From Mya arenaria (Eukaryota; Mollusca; Bivalvia; Myida; Myidae), in assembly GCF_026914265.1 (NCBI RefSeq), contig NC_069135.1, positions 63,354,738 through 63,418,737 of the forward strand: a stretch of 64,000 nt of DNA, given 5' to 3'. Positions 45,354 through 56,570 of the stretch are shown in pieces (within the stretch, counting starts at the first letter, position 1; each line of letters opens with the position of its first letter). The notes under the pieces are model-generated. The model made no database searches. It saw nothing but the letters and a program-made list of their open reading frames with translations, and was not told the DNA's origin. The translations under genes and the position numbers were made by a program.

Positions 45354-45428
45354 GAATCAGTCTGGTATTAAACGTCGTAAAGAATGCATCGCCTCCTTGT
45401 ATTTCCCAGTAATAATAAATATATGACA
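45354..45428 (+). repeat. Truncated 5' LTR of element B
   Basis: It starts GAATCAGTCTGGTATTA and ends ATATGACA, aligning with 49642-49716 with a few substitutions. The expected TGTCATGTG start is absent. Confidence 0.85.
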
Positions 45429-45523
45429 TGGTGTCAGAAGAAAAGTGATTCAAAGGATTATTAATTATCTGGAATATTATTTCATATATGTGAATAACTT
45501 GTTACTGTAAATTTAAAGTGATT

Positions 45524-48500
45524 ATGCCAAAGAAATCAGAATGGAGTCCAAAGCATCATCACCGATTAACAGAGGAAACCCAATTTAGCGGAAACTTTCA
45601 AAAGATGGGAGCAAAAATTCAACTTGTATATGTTGGCGTCTGACAAAATTAAAAAGCCACAAAAAGTCCAAGTCGCAGTTCTTTTAACATGCCTAGGAGA
45701 TGAAGGAATTGAAATTTACAATAATTTTCAAATTTTGAAGGTGAAACTCCTGATTTGGACAGAGTGATTGAATTATGTCGGGCTGCAGAATGCAGTAAGC
45801 AGCAAATACAGGAAATAAACAAGGAACAAAAAGGTAGATGTCATAAAAACAAGACCGACTCAAACAAACAAATTTAGAAAAACACAACAAAAACCTAAGC
45901 TTCCAAACTACTATAGGCCGTCAATAACACAAACAGTTGACTGCAAAAAATGTGGACGGAAGCATAAGGCCAATGCCTGCCTTGCATATGGATTTAAATG
46001 CAAAACATGCAAGAGGCTAAATCACTTCACGTCTGAATGCTTTTACAACAAAAAGTCTGTGAATAAAATTGACGAGAGCAATGAAAATGATGTGTTTGCC
46101 GGTGAAATCACAATATCGGCAATTAACAGCAACAATGGATGGTATGAAAATATAAAACTTGAAGACGACGCAACAGTTCTATTCAAACTGGACACCGGTG
46201 CGGAAGGAAACGTTATTCTGCAAAGTCTCTTCTACAAATTACCTGGACTAAAGCTACGTAAGACAAACATTACTCTTAGAACATTTTCCAATCAGTCTAT
46301 CACCCAAATGGGTACAACGACCATAAAGTGCGAATTAAACAATGGCGAAGTGCAATCATTTGATTTTTACGTAGTCCATTTCAAAGCAACGCCTACCTTG
46401 GGAATAAACGCATGCAAGAACTTAAATCTTATTCGGAAAATTGATGCAATCAAAGAAAACTCATCGCTGACAAGCGAATCGATAATTAGAGACTATGGAC
46501 ACATATTCACAGGTTTAGGGAAGTTTGATGGGAAACATCATATTGAAATAGACAAAACCGTACCTCCTGTGATAAATGCACCAAGAAATGTACCGTTCAC
46601 ATTGATGCCAAGACTCAAAGAAACATTAGATAAGTTGGAAGAAAAAGGTGTAATAAAGCCTGTATATGAGGCGACTGACTGGGTCAACAACCTAGTAATC
46701 GTAGAAAAGAAAGACAAGTCCCTACGTCTTTGTCTCGACCCGAGAGACCTAAACAAAGCCATAAAAAGACACCACTTCAAAATACCCACACTGAAGGATG
46801 TCACGGCTGAACTAAGTGGAAAGAACATTTTCACAATTCTTGATGAAAAAGATTGATACCATCAAGTAGAGCTAGACCAAAAAAGCTCATACCTATGCAC
46901 ATTCCAAACGCCATTCCAAAGACAACGTTGGACACGCGTACCTTTTGGATTGAAAAGTGCAAGCGAAATATTTGTCATGAAAAATATGCAGACATTTGGG
47001 GACATCAAAAATGTCAATATGATTGCAGATGACATGATCATCGCTGGAAAAGATGAAGCCGAACACGATGAAGCGCTTAGGCAAGTGCTCAGACGAAGTC
47101 TGTGAAAAATATGGGGACACTAATCAGTGAAAATGGGATGAAGCCAGATCCTGAAAAAATAAAGAGCATCACAGAAAAGCCACCCCCTGAAGACAAAAAA
47201 GGGCGTGTAGCATCTACTAGGAATGATAAACTACTTGGCTTCATATATTCCTAATATGGCCGAAATTACAGCGCCATTACGCATGCTATTGAATAAGAAT
47301 GCAGCGTTTGAATGGAACCATGAACAAAAGCCGCCATGGAAACAATGAAAACAATATTGACAAGCCAACCAGTGCTGAAATTCTATGATTTAAACAAAGA
47401 TGTCACGGTACAGACGGACAGTTCGCAGCACGGAATTGGTTGTTGTCTTATGCAAGACGGACATGTGATTGCATATGGTTCAAGGTCACTGACTTGAGAT
47501 GATTGAGATGATTTGGCGCAAACCAGTAATTAAAGCGCCACCTAGACTGCAAAGAATGTTGTTGAGACTACAAAGATACTTAATTACCATAAGATACGTA
47601 ACTGGCAAAGAAATGTACGCAGATGACACTCTGGGCAGAGCACACCTTAACGACAATATCTCAGATGAGACCGAAATTGAGGAGGATATGAACATAATGA
47701 TACATTCGCTCGTATCCGAACATCCGATGGACGACAAACAGTTGCAAATCATAGAAAACAAAACTGAAAATGATGATGAACAAATAAAGGCTGGCCAAAT
47801 CACATAAAAAGTATCCAAGCTTGTCTTAAGCTGTATTGGAACATTAAAGATGAAATTCACATCATTGATGGAATGTTATTCTTTAACGAAAGAATTATTA
47901 TCCCGATCGAAATGAGGCGAGAAATTCTCATGAAATTACATGAAAGCCACCTGGGAATATCAAAGACAATAGCTAGAGCCTCTGAGTCTGTATACTGGCC
48001 ACGGATGAAATAAGACATTGAAGAAATATGCTCCAAATGTACAATCTGCAATATGTACTAGGAAACAATACCAAAGAACCATTACTACAACACGGACTCC
48101 CACTGGGACCTTGGCAGAAGTTAGGGATAGACCTAATGCAGTACAGGAACCGTGATTACGTAATTGTCGTTGATTACTTCTCAAAATTCGTTGAGCTACG
48201 GCTATTAAATGGAAAAAAATGCACCAACGGTAGAGGGACATCTAATGGCTATATTTGCAGTGCACGGCTGGCAGCAACAAATTGTAGCCGATAACATGCC
48301 GTTTAACAGCAAACACTTTAGAACATTCTGTGAAAAGCATTCAATCAAACTAACAACGGCATCACCAATTTACAGTCAAAGTAATGGTCAGGTTGAAAGA
48401 TATGTAGGAATAATCAAATCATTGTTACGTAAAGCTCATGAAAATGGACAAGACGAAAGCATAGCCTTGCAGGAATATCGGAATACGCCAATCACTGGAT

Positions 48501-48944
48501 GCGAATATTCTCCCGCACAAATGCTCATGAGTAGGCGATTGCGAGATAAAATACCTACGAAGTCAGATCTTTTGAAGCCGAAAGTGTGTGAAAATGCCTT
48601 CGAGCAGTTGTTAAAATGCCAGAAAAATCAGAAAACGGATTTATGACAAAGGAGCGAAAACTCTAAGTAAACTTAACCCCGGAGAAAATATCATGTATAG
48701 AAAGAACGATCGCTGGGAACCAGCAGTTGTTCATTCACGCAACCCAGCACCAAGGTCGTATATCATTGACACGAACACCGGTTCTAGACTCAGGCGAAAT
48801 CGGCGTCACCTATTTGACACGAGAAACAAAAACAACGCGGACAGGGTAACAGACGCACACATGCCCGGTCAAGGAGTCGAAAACTTCGGACGAGCGCAGC
48901 GACCCAGACGGCAAATAAACAAACCAGCACGCTACATGGAATAA
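45524..48944 (+). pseudogene. Element B gag-pol (protease, RT, RNase H, integrase), inactivated
   Basis: The gag is short with a knuckle CKKCGRKHKANAC and CKTCKRLNHFTSEC near 45945-46040. The protease motif FKLDTGAEGNV lies near 46184. The reverse transcriptase runs to 46856, where TGA replaces a codon in ILDEKD-stop-YHQVEL. Further on IADDMIIAGK (about 47025) keeps both catalytic aspartates. RNase H starts VQTDSSQHGIG (about 47410) but is internally deleted near 47500. The integrase H2C2 finger is followed by a TAA (48012). The catalytic residues of GIDLM, VADNMPF and GQVERY are spread over two frames (frameshift near 48215). The last frame (48693-48944) ends pol. The arrangement is that of a gypsy element; the multiple lesions mean no activity. 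Confidence 0.87.
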
Positions 48945-49548
48945 TGTGTTTAATGGGTTATTAGTTATTCAGTGTAAAACCTAAAAAAAAGTGCAAAAAG
49001 GGATAATGTGCTAGTAACGTCTTATCCCACCATAACAAATGCGTACAGCATTACCTCAATAAGCCAAGATAAATAAAAGAAATAAGCAAAATACATATAT
49101 GTAATAAGCAAAATACATATATGTAATATTTCTTAAAACCTAAAACTAGGAAAAGTTTTCAATTTGCCAATATTGCAAGTATTGAGGTCTTACTGTTTGC
49201 AAAACTAATTTGTGTGAAATATCGTGTAATTACGTTGTATAAAACATCATTATTTGTTTAAAGTGCACATGAAAGTTTTCTTGAATTAACCTAGTACAGT
49301 GTACAGATACTCACCTCACATTCAACTCTTGACAGCAAGAACATTAATAGAAAAATAATGTGCCATGCAAGTGAAACATCACGGGACAGAACCATTATAG
49401 CTGACTACTCAGAAACATTAATTTGATAACCTGTAAAATCAGCATGACTAAATTATCAGAAGACGTTCATCAATTTGTAAACTAACAAGAACCTTCAAAT
49501 ATTTACAGCTGTTGTTTGTATTAATGAATTGATAACAATTATCTTTGC
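48945..49548 (+). other. Element B 3' untranslated region
   Basis: No envelope-like frame is visible between the pol stop and the purine tract. A 20-bp direct duplication (AAGCAAAATACATATATGTA) occurs at about 49085-49125. Confidence 0.6.
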
Positions 49549-49560
49549 AAGGAAAGGAGA

Positions 49561-49716
49561 TGTCATGTGAATTGTATATGACCTATATGGTCCATGCCTC
49601 TTGACCTCTCGTAACCTTGTTATTCTGAGAATATCATGAATGAATCAGTCTGGTATTATAAGTCTTAAAGAATGCATCGCCTCCTTGTGCTTCCCAGCAA
49701 TAATAAATATATGACA
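49561..49716 (+). repeat. 3' LTR of element B
   Basis: The 156-bp LTR has borders TGTCATGTG and TATGACA (inverted TGTCA/TGACA). AATAAA is at 49701. It follows the purine tract AAGGAAAGGAGA and is followed by the duplicated CAGC. Confidence 0.88.
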
Positions 49717-49720
49717 CAGC

Positions 49721-50375
49721 CAAAATCACAGCGATTCAAAATATAGCCGAGCCGAAGACAACAGGTATGACCAATTACCTCTCAAAGTTCATAGACAAGT
49801 ACTCTACAATTACGGCACCTCTGCGCGATTAATTGAAAGATAGCAGCGATTTTAAATGAACACATCAGCAGCAAACTGCTTTCGATCAGCTGAAACAAGC
49901 GCTATGCAGCGATACAGTGATTAGCTACTTTGACCCGAAAAAAACCCTCAGAATTCTGGGCAGACGCAAGTCCCGAGGGAATATCAAGGATATTAATACA
50001 AGAAAACAAAGTTATCGCATATGGAAGCTGGTCATTGACACCAATGGAAAAGCGTTACAGCCAAACAGAACGAGAAATGCTTGGATGTGTTTGGGGCTGC
50101 AAACATTTTCACATGTACTTGTATGGAAAGGCATTCCAGCTAGTTACAGACTGCCGCCCTCTGCTCTCAATATGCACAAACTCTAAACACATGCAGTCAG
50201 CTAGACTTGAACGATGGCGATTAAGACTTACCACCTACACTCTGACAGTCAAGCACATGCCTGGAAATAAAATGCTAACAGATTACTGTTCCCGACATCC
50301 AATAAATAATTACTCAAACGGAAAAATAGCTCAGGAGTATGTTAATTTAATTGTCAATTCCGCAATGCCCAAGTC
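49721..50375 (+). pseudogene. Element A pol continued: RT connection and RNase H
   Basis: It continues from 45353 across the element B insertion in the same frame. The RNase H-like block FWADASPEGIS (about 49948) and YSQTEREMLGCVWG, then FQLVTDCRPLL, are present. There is an in-frame TAA near 49830 and a TGA near 49857. The frame runs to 50375, where element C interrupts it, and resumes at 54361. The minor frame 49917-50186 is a shadow. Confidence 0.8.
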
Positions 50376-50480
50376 ATAGGCCCCTATTAATATTGCCTAA
50401 TGAATATTCATGTTTATCTCAGAGTGAGGCTTTCTAAACAAGCAATCTAGCTGCTTCCATAGAAACATGTATAGTTGACC

Positions 50481-52406
50481 ATGGCGGAAGCATTAGCACC
50501 AGCATCTTATGGTCATCGTGATTTGGATTTAATACCACATTTAAACTTTAGTTTTGTTGAAAATTATGTGAAAGATAACCAAAAATGATCTGGAGAAAAA
50601 TCGATTGATATAGGTTTTAAATACTATAGTGAGAGCTACATCCAGGATCTCAAAGGTATGTTATTTTATGTTGTGTTACATTCATTGTTTATGTATACAG
50701 GCCTGTAAATTGCAAACCATATTGATACAGAGCTGTAAAGATTGATCATTCAGAGCCCGTTTATAATCATCTTAACCCTCTTTCCCTAATATATTATGTA
50801 ATAAGCGGGCAGCTATTCATACTTTTACCACCAAAGCCAGAGGGCTTATCAATACACATTCCTGGGGGTTCTCTAATTACAAGGAGTGATCTGATGGTCA
50901 GAAAAATTCAGTGGTTGATTTACCATAGTTCTCATTAAGCTTTTATCTAGTTATATTGGTTTGTAGTTTCATCATACAAAATGTGATGTGTTTATTTTTT
51001 TTGTTGCAGTTTCAAAAACAGATAATGGGTGTCGATTGGATGGAAAATGTTACAGATCCCAAAGGAAAAATGAAAACCCACGTATGTTTATTAAAACAAT
51101 TCAAAAAACATGATGACATACATGTACAGAGGCAATATATCAATATAAAATAACAAATGAAGAAATGCAATATACATTTTATGTTGATTTTTCTCTCAAG
51201 TCAATGCGTTTATAAATTAAAATAAACATCCATAATGATATATTTTTAAAATGAATGAACTGCAGGTATCCTTCAAGAATGACGAGAATATAGAGATCAC
51301 AAGCTCATGGTGTTCGTGCCCTATTGGTTTGACAGGTGTTTGTGGCCATGTAGTGGGAGATCTCTACACAATTAACAAATACAAGAAGCTTGGGCTTAGG
51401 GCTTTACCTGAAGATTTATCCAAAACGTCTCAGTCACAAACCCATCATGTACCAAGGGGACCTCAAATAAAGGGCCAAGCAGTTCAAAACCTGAAAGTTT
51501 CTGGCTATTCGAAACGGGTAACAGATGAGACAGCCACAGCTTCAGGCATCTCATCAAATCTGTATAATCCGGTAAGAAGCACCCCAATAAAACACTAACA
51601 CTAAATTTGGCAATGTGCCTAAAGGGTCAGTGTTAAGTTATCAACAGAAGCTTGAAGATGGATACGTCATGAATGTTTATGACGGCATGCCTTTCCCTGA
51701 TCTACCTCCAAGTGATATAATGGTCAATATGCTCCAATGTCCACCAAATGAAAAACAACAAACTGACTTGGAAAACCTTAAAATTAGCTGACAAGAATCC
51801 ATTAGGTTTGAAACTCAGACAAGATTACAAAGTAGAAATCCACTGTGGTATAAAATGCGTAGAAATCGTATCACTGCATCTAACGTTGGCGAAATATATA
51901 AAAGAAAAAAGAAGCCAACCTCACTTGAGTCTCGTTTAAAATCAACAAGAAAAGTCACAACAATTGCAATGAAGCATGGAATTGAATGTGAACCAATTGC
52001 AGCTGCAGCATACGCCAACTTTAAAGACAACAAAGTAAACCTGTATCCTTGTGGGGTTGTTGTTAGCATAACATCGCCATGGCTAGCAGCAAGCCCTGAC
52101 AGAAAGTTATATAATCCTGAAAATAATCCGCCATTTGGGTTATAAGAAATCAAGTGTCCCCAAGCTACAAGTGTTCTAGAAGTCCCCTATTTGACCAGAG
52201 ATGACACAGGGAATTTGCATCTTAAAAGAAATCAAACTTATTATTATCAAGTGTTGACACAGCTAGCAGTTACTGGTCTTGAATGGTGTGATTTGTTTGT
52301 ATGGTGTAGTAATGATCATCACTGCGAAACAGTTTACTTTAATCGAGATGTTTGGCAAAATGTAAAAAACAAAGTTGATTTGTTTTTCTTCAACCACTTC
52401 ATATGA
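50481..52406 (+). pseudogene. SWIM zinc-finger/YqaJ-type nuclease gene of transposon C, three stops
   Basis: ATG 50481 (good context GACCATGG) begins exon 50481-50655; a likely second exon is 51010-51081, both joined in phase 1. The next part (from 51266) carries the SWIM finger SWCSCPIG...GVCGHVVG (CxC...CxH). From about 51855 a YqaJ/lambda-exonuclease fold appears: MRRNRITASNVGE, HGIECEPIAAAAY (acidic residue), WLAASPDRK (Asp) and EIKCP (E-x-K), then YYYQVLTQLAVTG. Stops lie at TGA 50586, TGA 51789 and TAA 52143, the last two residues before the E-x-K motif. The joint between 51081 and 51266 does not keep phase, so an exon is missing or misplaced. In relatives the nuclease is thought to assist transposition; its precise role is not settled. 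Confidence 0.82.
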
Positions 52407-53501
52407 AGACCACGCCTTTACAAGTGGACCTTTAAAGTTGGCTATAATGCATGCCACCGTCCATAACTGATTGACAGAACCAACCAACGACCATGGGATT
52501 GGTGAATCAAACAAAAGTTTTTCTTTAATACGCCTGTTCATTCTTTCAATGTGTATTCGAAGACGTGCAATTTGTTCAATGTTCTCTACTTCTTTTACAT
52601 CAAATTGTTTTTTGTTGCTTAAAAAATCTGGTATGTTTAAAGTAACACCAATTTTACTTAAAACTTTCTTTAAAGTAAAACCTTTATCTGCCATTACATC
52701 ATCATTAGGTTCTAACAGGTCCAGTAGTCCACAAAGTTGTGTTATTTCAACATCAGACATAGACCCAGTATAAAGACTGGAAACAAAAGTAACAGCACCA
52801 TGTGGAGCTATACCTAAAAGACACTTGACTGTTGGTGATCCTTTGTAGCTGGAGTATGTTTGAGAATTTAAAACAAGTGAAGATGCCATTTGGGTTTTTA
52901 ATTCAGTACAATCAATTACTACTCTTGTTCGAGGATATAGTTGTTTAAAACTTTCTTGCATGTGTTTTTCAATCTCATCTCTAGAAAGCCATATAGGTAA
53001 TGAGCCAAGCGTAAAGTAAAGAAAATTAACCCATGTTATAATTTTCCTGCTTACAGTTGAAAGAGAGCAATTGAATCTGACACTCAAATCTTGTTCTAAC
53101 AATCCTGCTTTTAAGCGACAAAAAAACATGAACATTTCGTCAATTAACAACATATTTCGTTTACGTCCAGCTAAACTAATTGTTCCACTACTTCTGTAAT
53201 AGGCCGACTGCATCGTCTGAGCTGAGGGTTTTATAATGTCAAAAATGTGACAAATGCAAAGTATGATGAAATTCCAGTATAGAATGAAACTAATGAACTA
53301 TCTAATAAAAACCTAGTGATGCCAAACTTTTCAAGTTGAAGTTGCTGTTTGAGATTTTCATTTTCAACTTTCTGGTCAGCCAGCTCTTTTTGCAGCCTTT
53401 CAATTTCAATAGTATATTCTTGTATTAGTGTCGCTGTGAATTCAGTAGTTGAACTTGATGCTTGTTGAGGTAGACTGTCATCACCAGTTGACACCTGAAC
53501 A
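52263..53501 (-). pseudogene. DDE transposase exon of transposon C, 1-base frameshift
   Basis: Exon 3 starts at 53501 after acceptor TGTTTTCAG. A coiled coil follows (EYTIEIERLQKELADQKVEN), then the DDE_Tnp_4-type catalytic domain: RVVIDCTEL (first Asp), VMADKGF (second Asp) and RIHIERMNRRIKE (Glu). The helix-turn-helix region CSLSTVSRKIITW precedes it. At 53241-53245 a run of five A on the plus strand should be six: the frame changes there from SYFAFVTF to DIIKPSAQTMQSAYY. Everything else is open, so one base separates this from a full frame. The 3' end overlaps the nuclease gene's end by about 140 bp on the other strand. Confidence 0.85.
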
Positions 53502-53657
53502 CTGAAAACAAAATGAATACATATACATGTGCATGTATTAAGTTTGTTTACATTAAACATTACAGCTTATGATATCACATTTATTTTTCATTTTGATGTG
53601 TAATATGCTCGTTAAATATTATACTTGCATATGTGTTATTTTACTTTGTTTACATAC

Positions 53658-53827
53658 CTATCATCTGCCAAGATCTTCCTCTTCAATGCTCTCCTCATTG
53701 GTTTGTCACTGCTCCAATCAAACACAGACGGAACAGAAGTTGGCTTGAGACACTTCCGGACTGGTGTCCATGCCCTATAATCTTCTTGTTTGAAATGTTT
53801 TGAACAAACAACTGTCATCTTGGTGAT
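53658..53827 (-). CDS. THAP domain exon 2 of transposon C transposase
   Basis: Acceptor TTGATTTCAG and donor GATGATAG|GTATGTAA bound 170 bp. It encodes the second half of a THAP zinc finger: TVVCSKHF (the C..H pair) and KPTSVPSVF, corresponding to the C-terminal proline-rich box of THAP domains. The phases fit exon 1 (phase 0) and exon 3 (phase 2). THAP domains bind the ends of the transposon DNA. Confidence 0.8.
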
Positions 53828-54090
53828 CTGAAATCAAATTCTTGTTTATCAATGCTGTTTAGCATACATACGGTATTGCTAAGTGTCTGCACTGACCCAC
53901 TAAACTTTATTGCTAAGCATTGTTTATGTTTCTTTTTGATTGTTTATTACTAATATTTATTTTGAAATGACATGCTTAAGTGTTACTTTTTTAAAGCAAT
54001 TCAGCCTATGAACATGTGTCTTATAGCAAATGTTTTCATTACATTGTCAGACAAATAGCCTTAGTTTAACAGAAAACAAATTGAATTTAC

Positions 54091-54282
54091 CTTGAAATGT
54101 TCTCCTTCATCTCGTCTTATTTTCACAATCCATTTCTTTTTCATAATTGAATATTTATGTACTTTATGGAAGTGTATGTTATTATCATACCTAGAATCTG
54201 AGTTACATAAAGGTACACAGCAATGTAAAGCAGATTTTGCACTGAGTTGCTTCGTGCTTGGGCTTATCAGGTGGTCAGCCAT
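54091..54282 (-). CDS. THAP domain exon 1 of transposon C transposase
   Basis: ATG at 54282 (context ACACAATGG) starts 64 codons ending at donor TTTCAAG|GTAAATTC. It holds the first zinc ligands (CCVPLCNSDS) and the conserved Trp in KKWIVKIRRDEGEHFK. With exon 2 it completes the C2CH THAP module. The start lies just inside the right terminal repeat of the element. Confidence 0.8.
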
Positions 54283-54360
54283 TGTGTTTAGATTCTTGTT
54301 TAGCTAGCCTCGCTCTGGTTATGGAATGCAAGGTAAGCATATAATTTGAGAGAGGCCTAT

Positions 54361-55635
54361 TAAATCTCCAATACGTGGCAAGTGCCACAGCCCAAGATTG
54401 TTTGCTGACATGCATAATTTCCGCGCTTCAAAACAACACGTGGATTAAGCAAACATGCGCCGGTGATGGCAGCAATATCTGTTATCAGCAGCTTGCAGAC
54501 GAATTGACCGTCCTGTCAACAGAGTATGGAAACGTTCTCCTACAAGGAATCAAGCTGTGCATCCCAAACAGCCTGCAATCAAAAGTTATTAACCTAGCAC
54601 ACGAGGGTCACCAAGAGAGAAACAGAACAAAAGCGGTCTTACGAGAAACCTGCTGGTTCCCCTATCTGGACAAATTAGTCGACGAGCAATGCAAGAATTG
54701 CATACCATGCATGTCTGCATTACCACAAACGACGGCAGAACCCATCAAGCCAAGCCAATTACCAAAGAAGGCGTGGGATGAAGTGTCAGTTGATTTTTGT
54801 GGGCCGTTTCCCACAGGAGAATATTTTATGGTAGTTATCTGTGACTACAGTAGATACCCATTAGTTGAAGGACTAACAAGCCTGACTGCACAAAATGTCA
54901 TATCGCACCTTGAAAGAATTTCGGAATGTTCTCAATTCCAAGTGTGGTCAAATCCGACAACGGAACGCCGTTCAATGGCCATGAATTTACGCAATTTGCG
55001 AGCGGTATCGGGTTCAAACACCGGAAGATAACCCAACAAGCCACACAAGCCAACTGATTGGTAGGAGCATTTATGAAGCCACTAGTAAAAACAATGAAAA
55101 CTGCGACAGCGTCTGAAAAGAACTTTAAATCTGAACTTACTATTTTTCTAATGAATTACAGATCAACCCCACATCCAAGCACAGGACGTTCGCCATCTGA
55201 AATAATATTCACTCGCAAAATTTAGACAAAACTTCCAACATTTACCGTGCCGAGAAATGATATATATATGTACGCAAAAGGGACACTATAAATCAAAGCA
55301 AAAGAACAAAAAGTATGCCGATGAGAAAACGGAAGGCAAAACCGTGTATATAACAGCCAGGCGATTCGGTCTTTGTTAAACAACCGAAACAAAATAAATT
55401 GACAACGTCATTCACTCATAAATGGGGATGCGTCGTCAGACGAAAGGAATCCATGGACACAGTAAGCTATGATGACCGTGAAATGACACGCGATGCCGCA
55501 CACTTTAAGTTGGTACCTGTACCGCCAACACACAGCCAACAATATAAACAGCTTTTAGGGCTGCGTGAGCAGCATAACAACGAAAGCAAACAACGTCGAT
55601 CAAACAGACGACGTCAGAAGCCGATACGTTATTGA
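54361..55635 (+). pseudogene. Element A pol continued: integrase, inactivated
   Basis: It resumes element A's frame after transposon C. The H2C2 finger is seen around 54598-54715 (H.GH..R, then CKNCIPC), followed by the core starting VSVDFCGPFP (first catalytic Asp) and the second Asp block KSDNGTPF-like text shifted into another frame near 54945. TGA and TAG codons (for example near 55028 and 55060) and several frame changes follow. The final open part 55399-55635 carries a basic tail (RSNRRRQKPIRY). Order and content match the gypsy integrase. Confidence 0.8.
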
Positions 55636-56370
55636 ATGAGTGTTAATTGTGAGATATTTTTTATCCATAATAATGCCTGCATAGTATAAATGAGTTTCTT
55701 GATGATAATAATAGTGTGTTAATGGTGCTGGATTTAAAAATAATAATAGAAAAGGTGTTTGAAACCAATAGGTCATAATAAAACTTATTAAAAAAAAACA
55801 AGAAAAAAAACTATTCACATGCAAAATGCTAATAAACTTAATTAGTGAAGTGTGTTAACCAATTCCATGGAGTAATAACAATGAACCTCAAAATTCTGGG
55901 AGCGTCCGATTGACCAGAACATTGCAGAGATCAGAAACTGATTTACATCCGCATCATGATAATTAAACAGATATTTGCTGGGAAAATCTCTTCCCGGTCA
56001 AACCATTTACATGATATCATCTTAATGCTATAGGCACAAGCCGGATTTTCTAACATTTGAATTTAATGTTTGTTCTTAATGATCTATTTAATGTGTGTGC
56101 TTTTAGACAGTGAGAGTTTTATTACCTGACATTTTCTTAATTTGCGAGGAAAAAGGGTCAGAGGTAAATTTATAGACAGACAATAATCTTGTTTATTTAA
56201 TACATGGTTGCAAATGATTTGATTATTGCAATAATATTTAAGAAAATGATAGTTTATGTTAAAATTAAATAATAAAATGTTTTCTGAATAATTCAGGAAA
56301 ATATGTTTATATGATTTTTTTTTTGATTTTTTTTGCATATAAGTTAAATCAAATCCGTGTAAAGGAAGGA
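55636..56370 (+). other. Element A 3' untranslated region and purine tract
   Basis: No envelope-like frame. The region ends in the purine tract AAAGGAAGGA (56361-56370) just before the 3' LTR. Confidence 0.6.
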
Positions 56371-56570
56371 TGTAGTGGCCAATCAGAGCCCAGTATTGAT
56401 AAACCCGCCTCTGTGTATTATGCCCGCCTCTGGCTAACAGTTGCATGTATGTTTATAGTTCAGTTATTGATTTGATTCAAGATCGTATGCGTATCTGTAT
56501 GAATGTAATAATGCTATATTAAACCATCCTGTTTTGGGTCTGTTATATACATTACACTGACAACATTACA
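56371..56570 (+). repeat. 3' LTR of gypsy element A
   Basis: Starts TGTAGTGGCCAATCAG and ends CAACATTACA. It differs from the 5' LTR by a 5-base insertion (AGCCC), a 4-base gap near the second CCCGCCTC and scattered substitutions, showing clear age. The direct repeat CCCGCCTCTG occurs twice inside each LTR. Confidence 0.9.

Larger units (their letters stand above)
45354..49716 (+). mobile_element. Ty3/gypsy element B, nested in element A (TSD CAGC)
   Basis: The element interrupts element A's pol. CAGC lies at 45350-45353 and 49717-49720, and removing 45354-49720 restores A's reading frame, which proves the boundaries. The 3' LTR is 49561-49716 (TGTCATGTG...ATATGACA) after purine tract AAGGAAAGGAGA (49549-49560). 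The left LTR is only 75 bp (45354-45428), corresponding to the last 75 bp of the 3' LTR, so its first 81 bp are missing although the duplication is intact. The primer site TGGTGTCAGAAG is at 45429. The internal region encodes a short gag and a pol, both broken. Confidence 0.9.
50378..54358. mobile_element. ISL2EU-type DNA transposon C (TIRs, TSD AT)
   Basis: The ends are AGGCCCCTATTAATATT on the left and the mirror AGAGAGGCCT on the right. Terminal repeats of roughly 70 bp match most strongly at CAGAG.GAGGCT..CTAAACAAG. AT flanks both ends (50376-50377 and 54359-54360). Deleting 50378-54360 restores element A's reading frame exactly, independent proof of the boundaries. Inside, a SWIM/YqaJ-type nuclease gene (plus strand) converges on a THAP/coiled-coil/DDE transposase gene (minus strand). 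This two-gene set and, as I recall, an AT duplication characterise ISL2EU elements. Both genes are damaged but lightly, so the insertion is younger than its host element A. Confidence 0.9.
43157..56570 (+). mobile_element. Ty3/gypsy element A with two nested insertions
   Basis: The LTR-to-LTR span is 13,414 bp, of which element B plus duplication accounts for 4,367 bp and transposon C plus duplication for 3,983 bp. The original element was about 5.06 kb, a normal size for a gypsy element without envelope gene. Order: LTR, primer site, gag with knuckles, protease, RT, RNase H, integrase, purine tract, LTR. Inactive. Confidence 0.9.

Noticed and set aside
45354..45428. A true 75-bp LTR for element B
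   Set aside because: The right copy is preceded by matching LTR sequence back to TGTCATGTG right after a purine tract, so the full LTR is 156 bp and the left one is truncated.
53231..53560. Programmed frameshift in the transposase
   Set aside because: The site is a plain T5 homopolymer missing one base relative to the expected frame; there is no slippery heptamer with a downstream structure that I can see. A deletion or read error is simpler.
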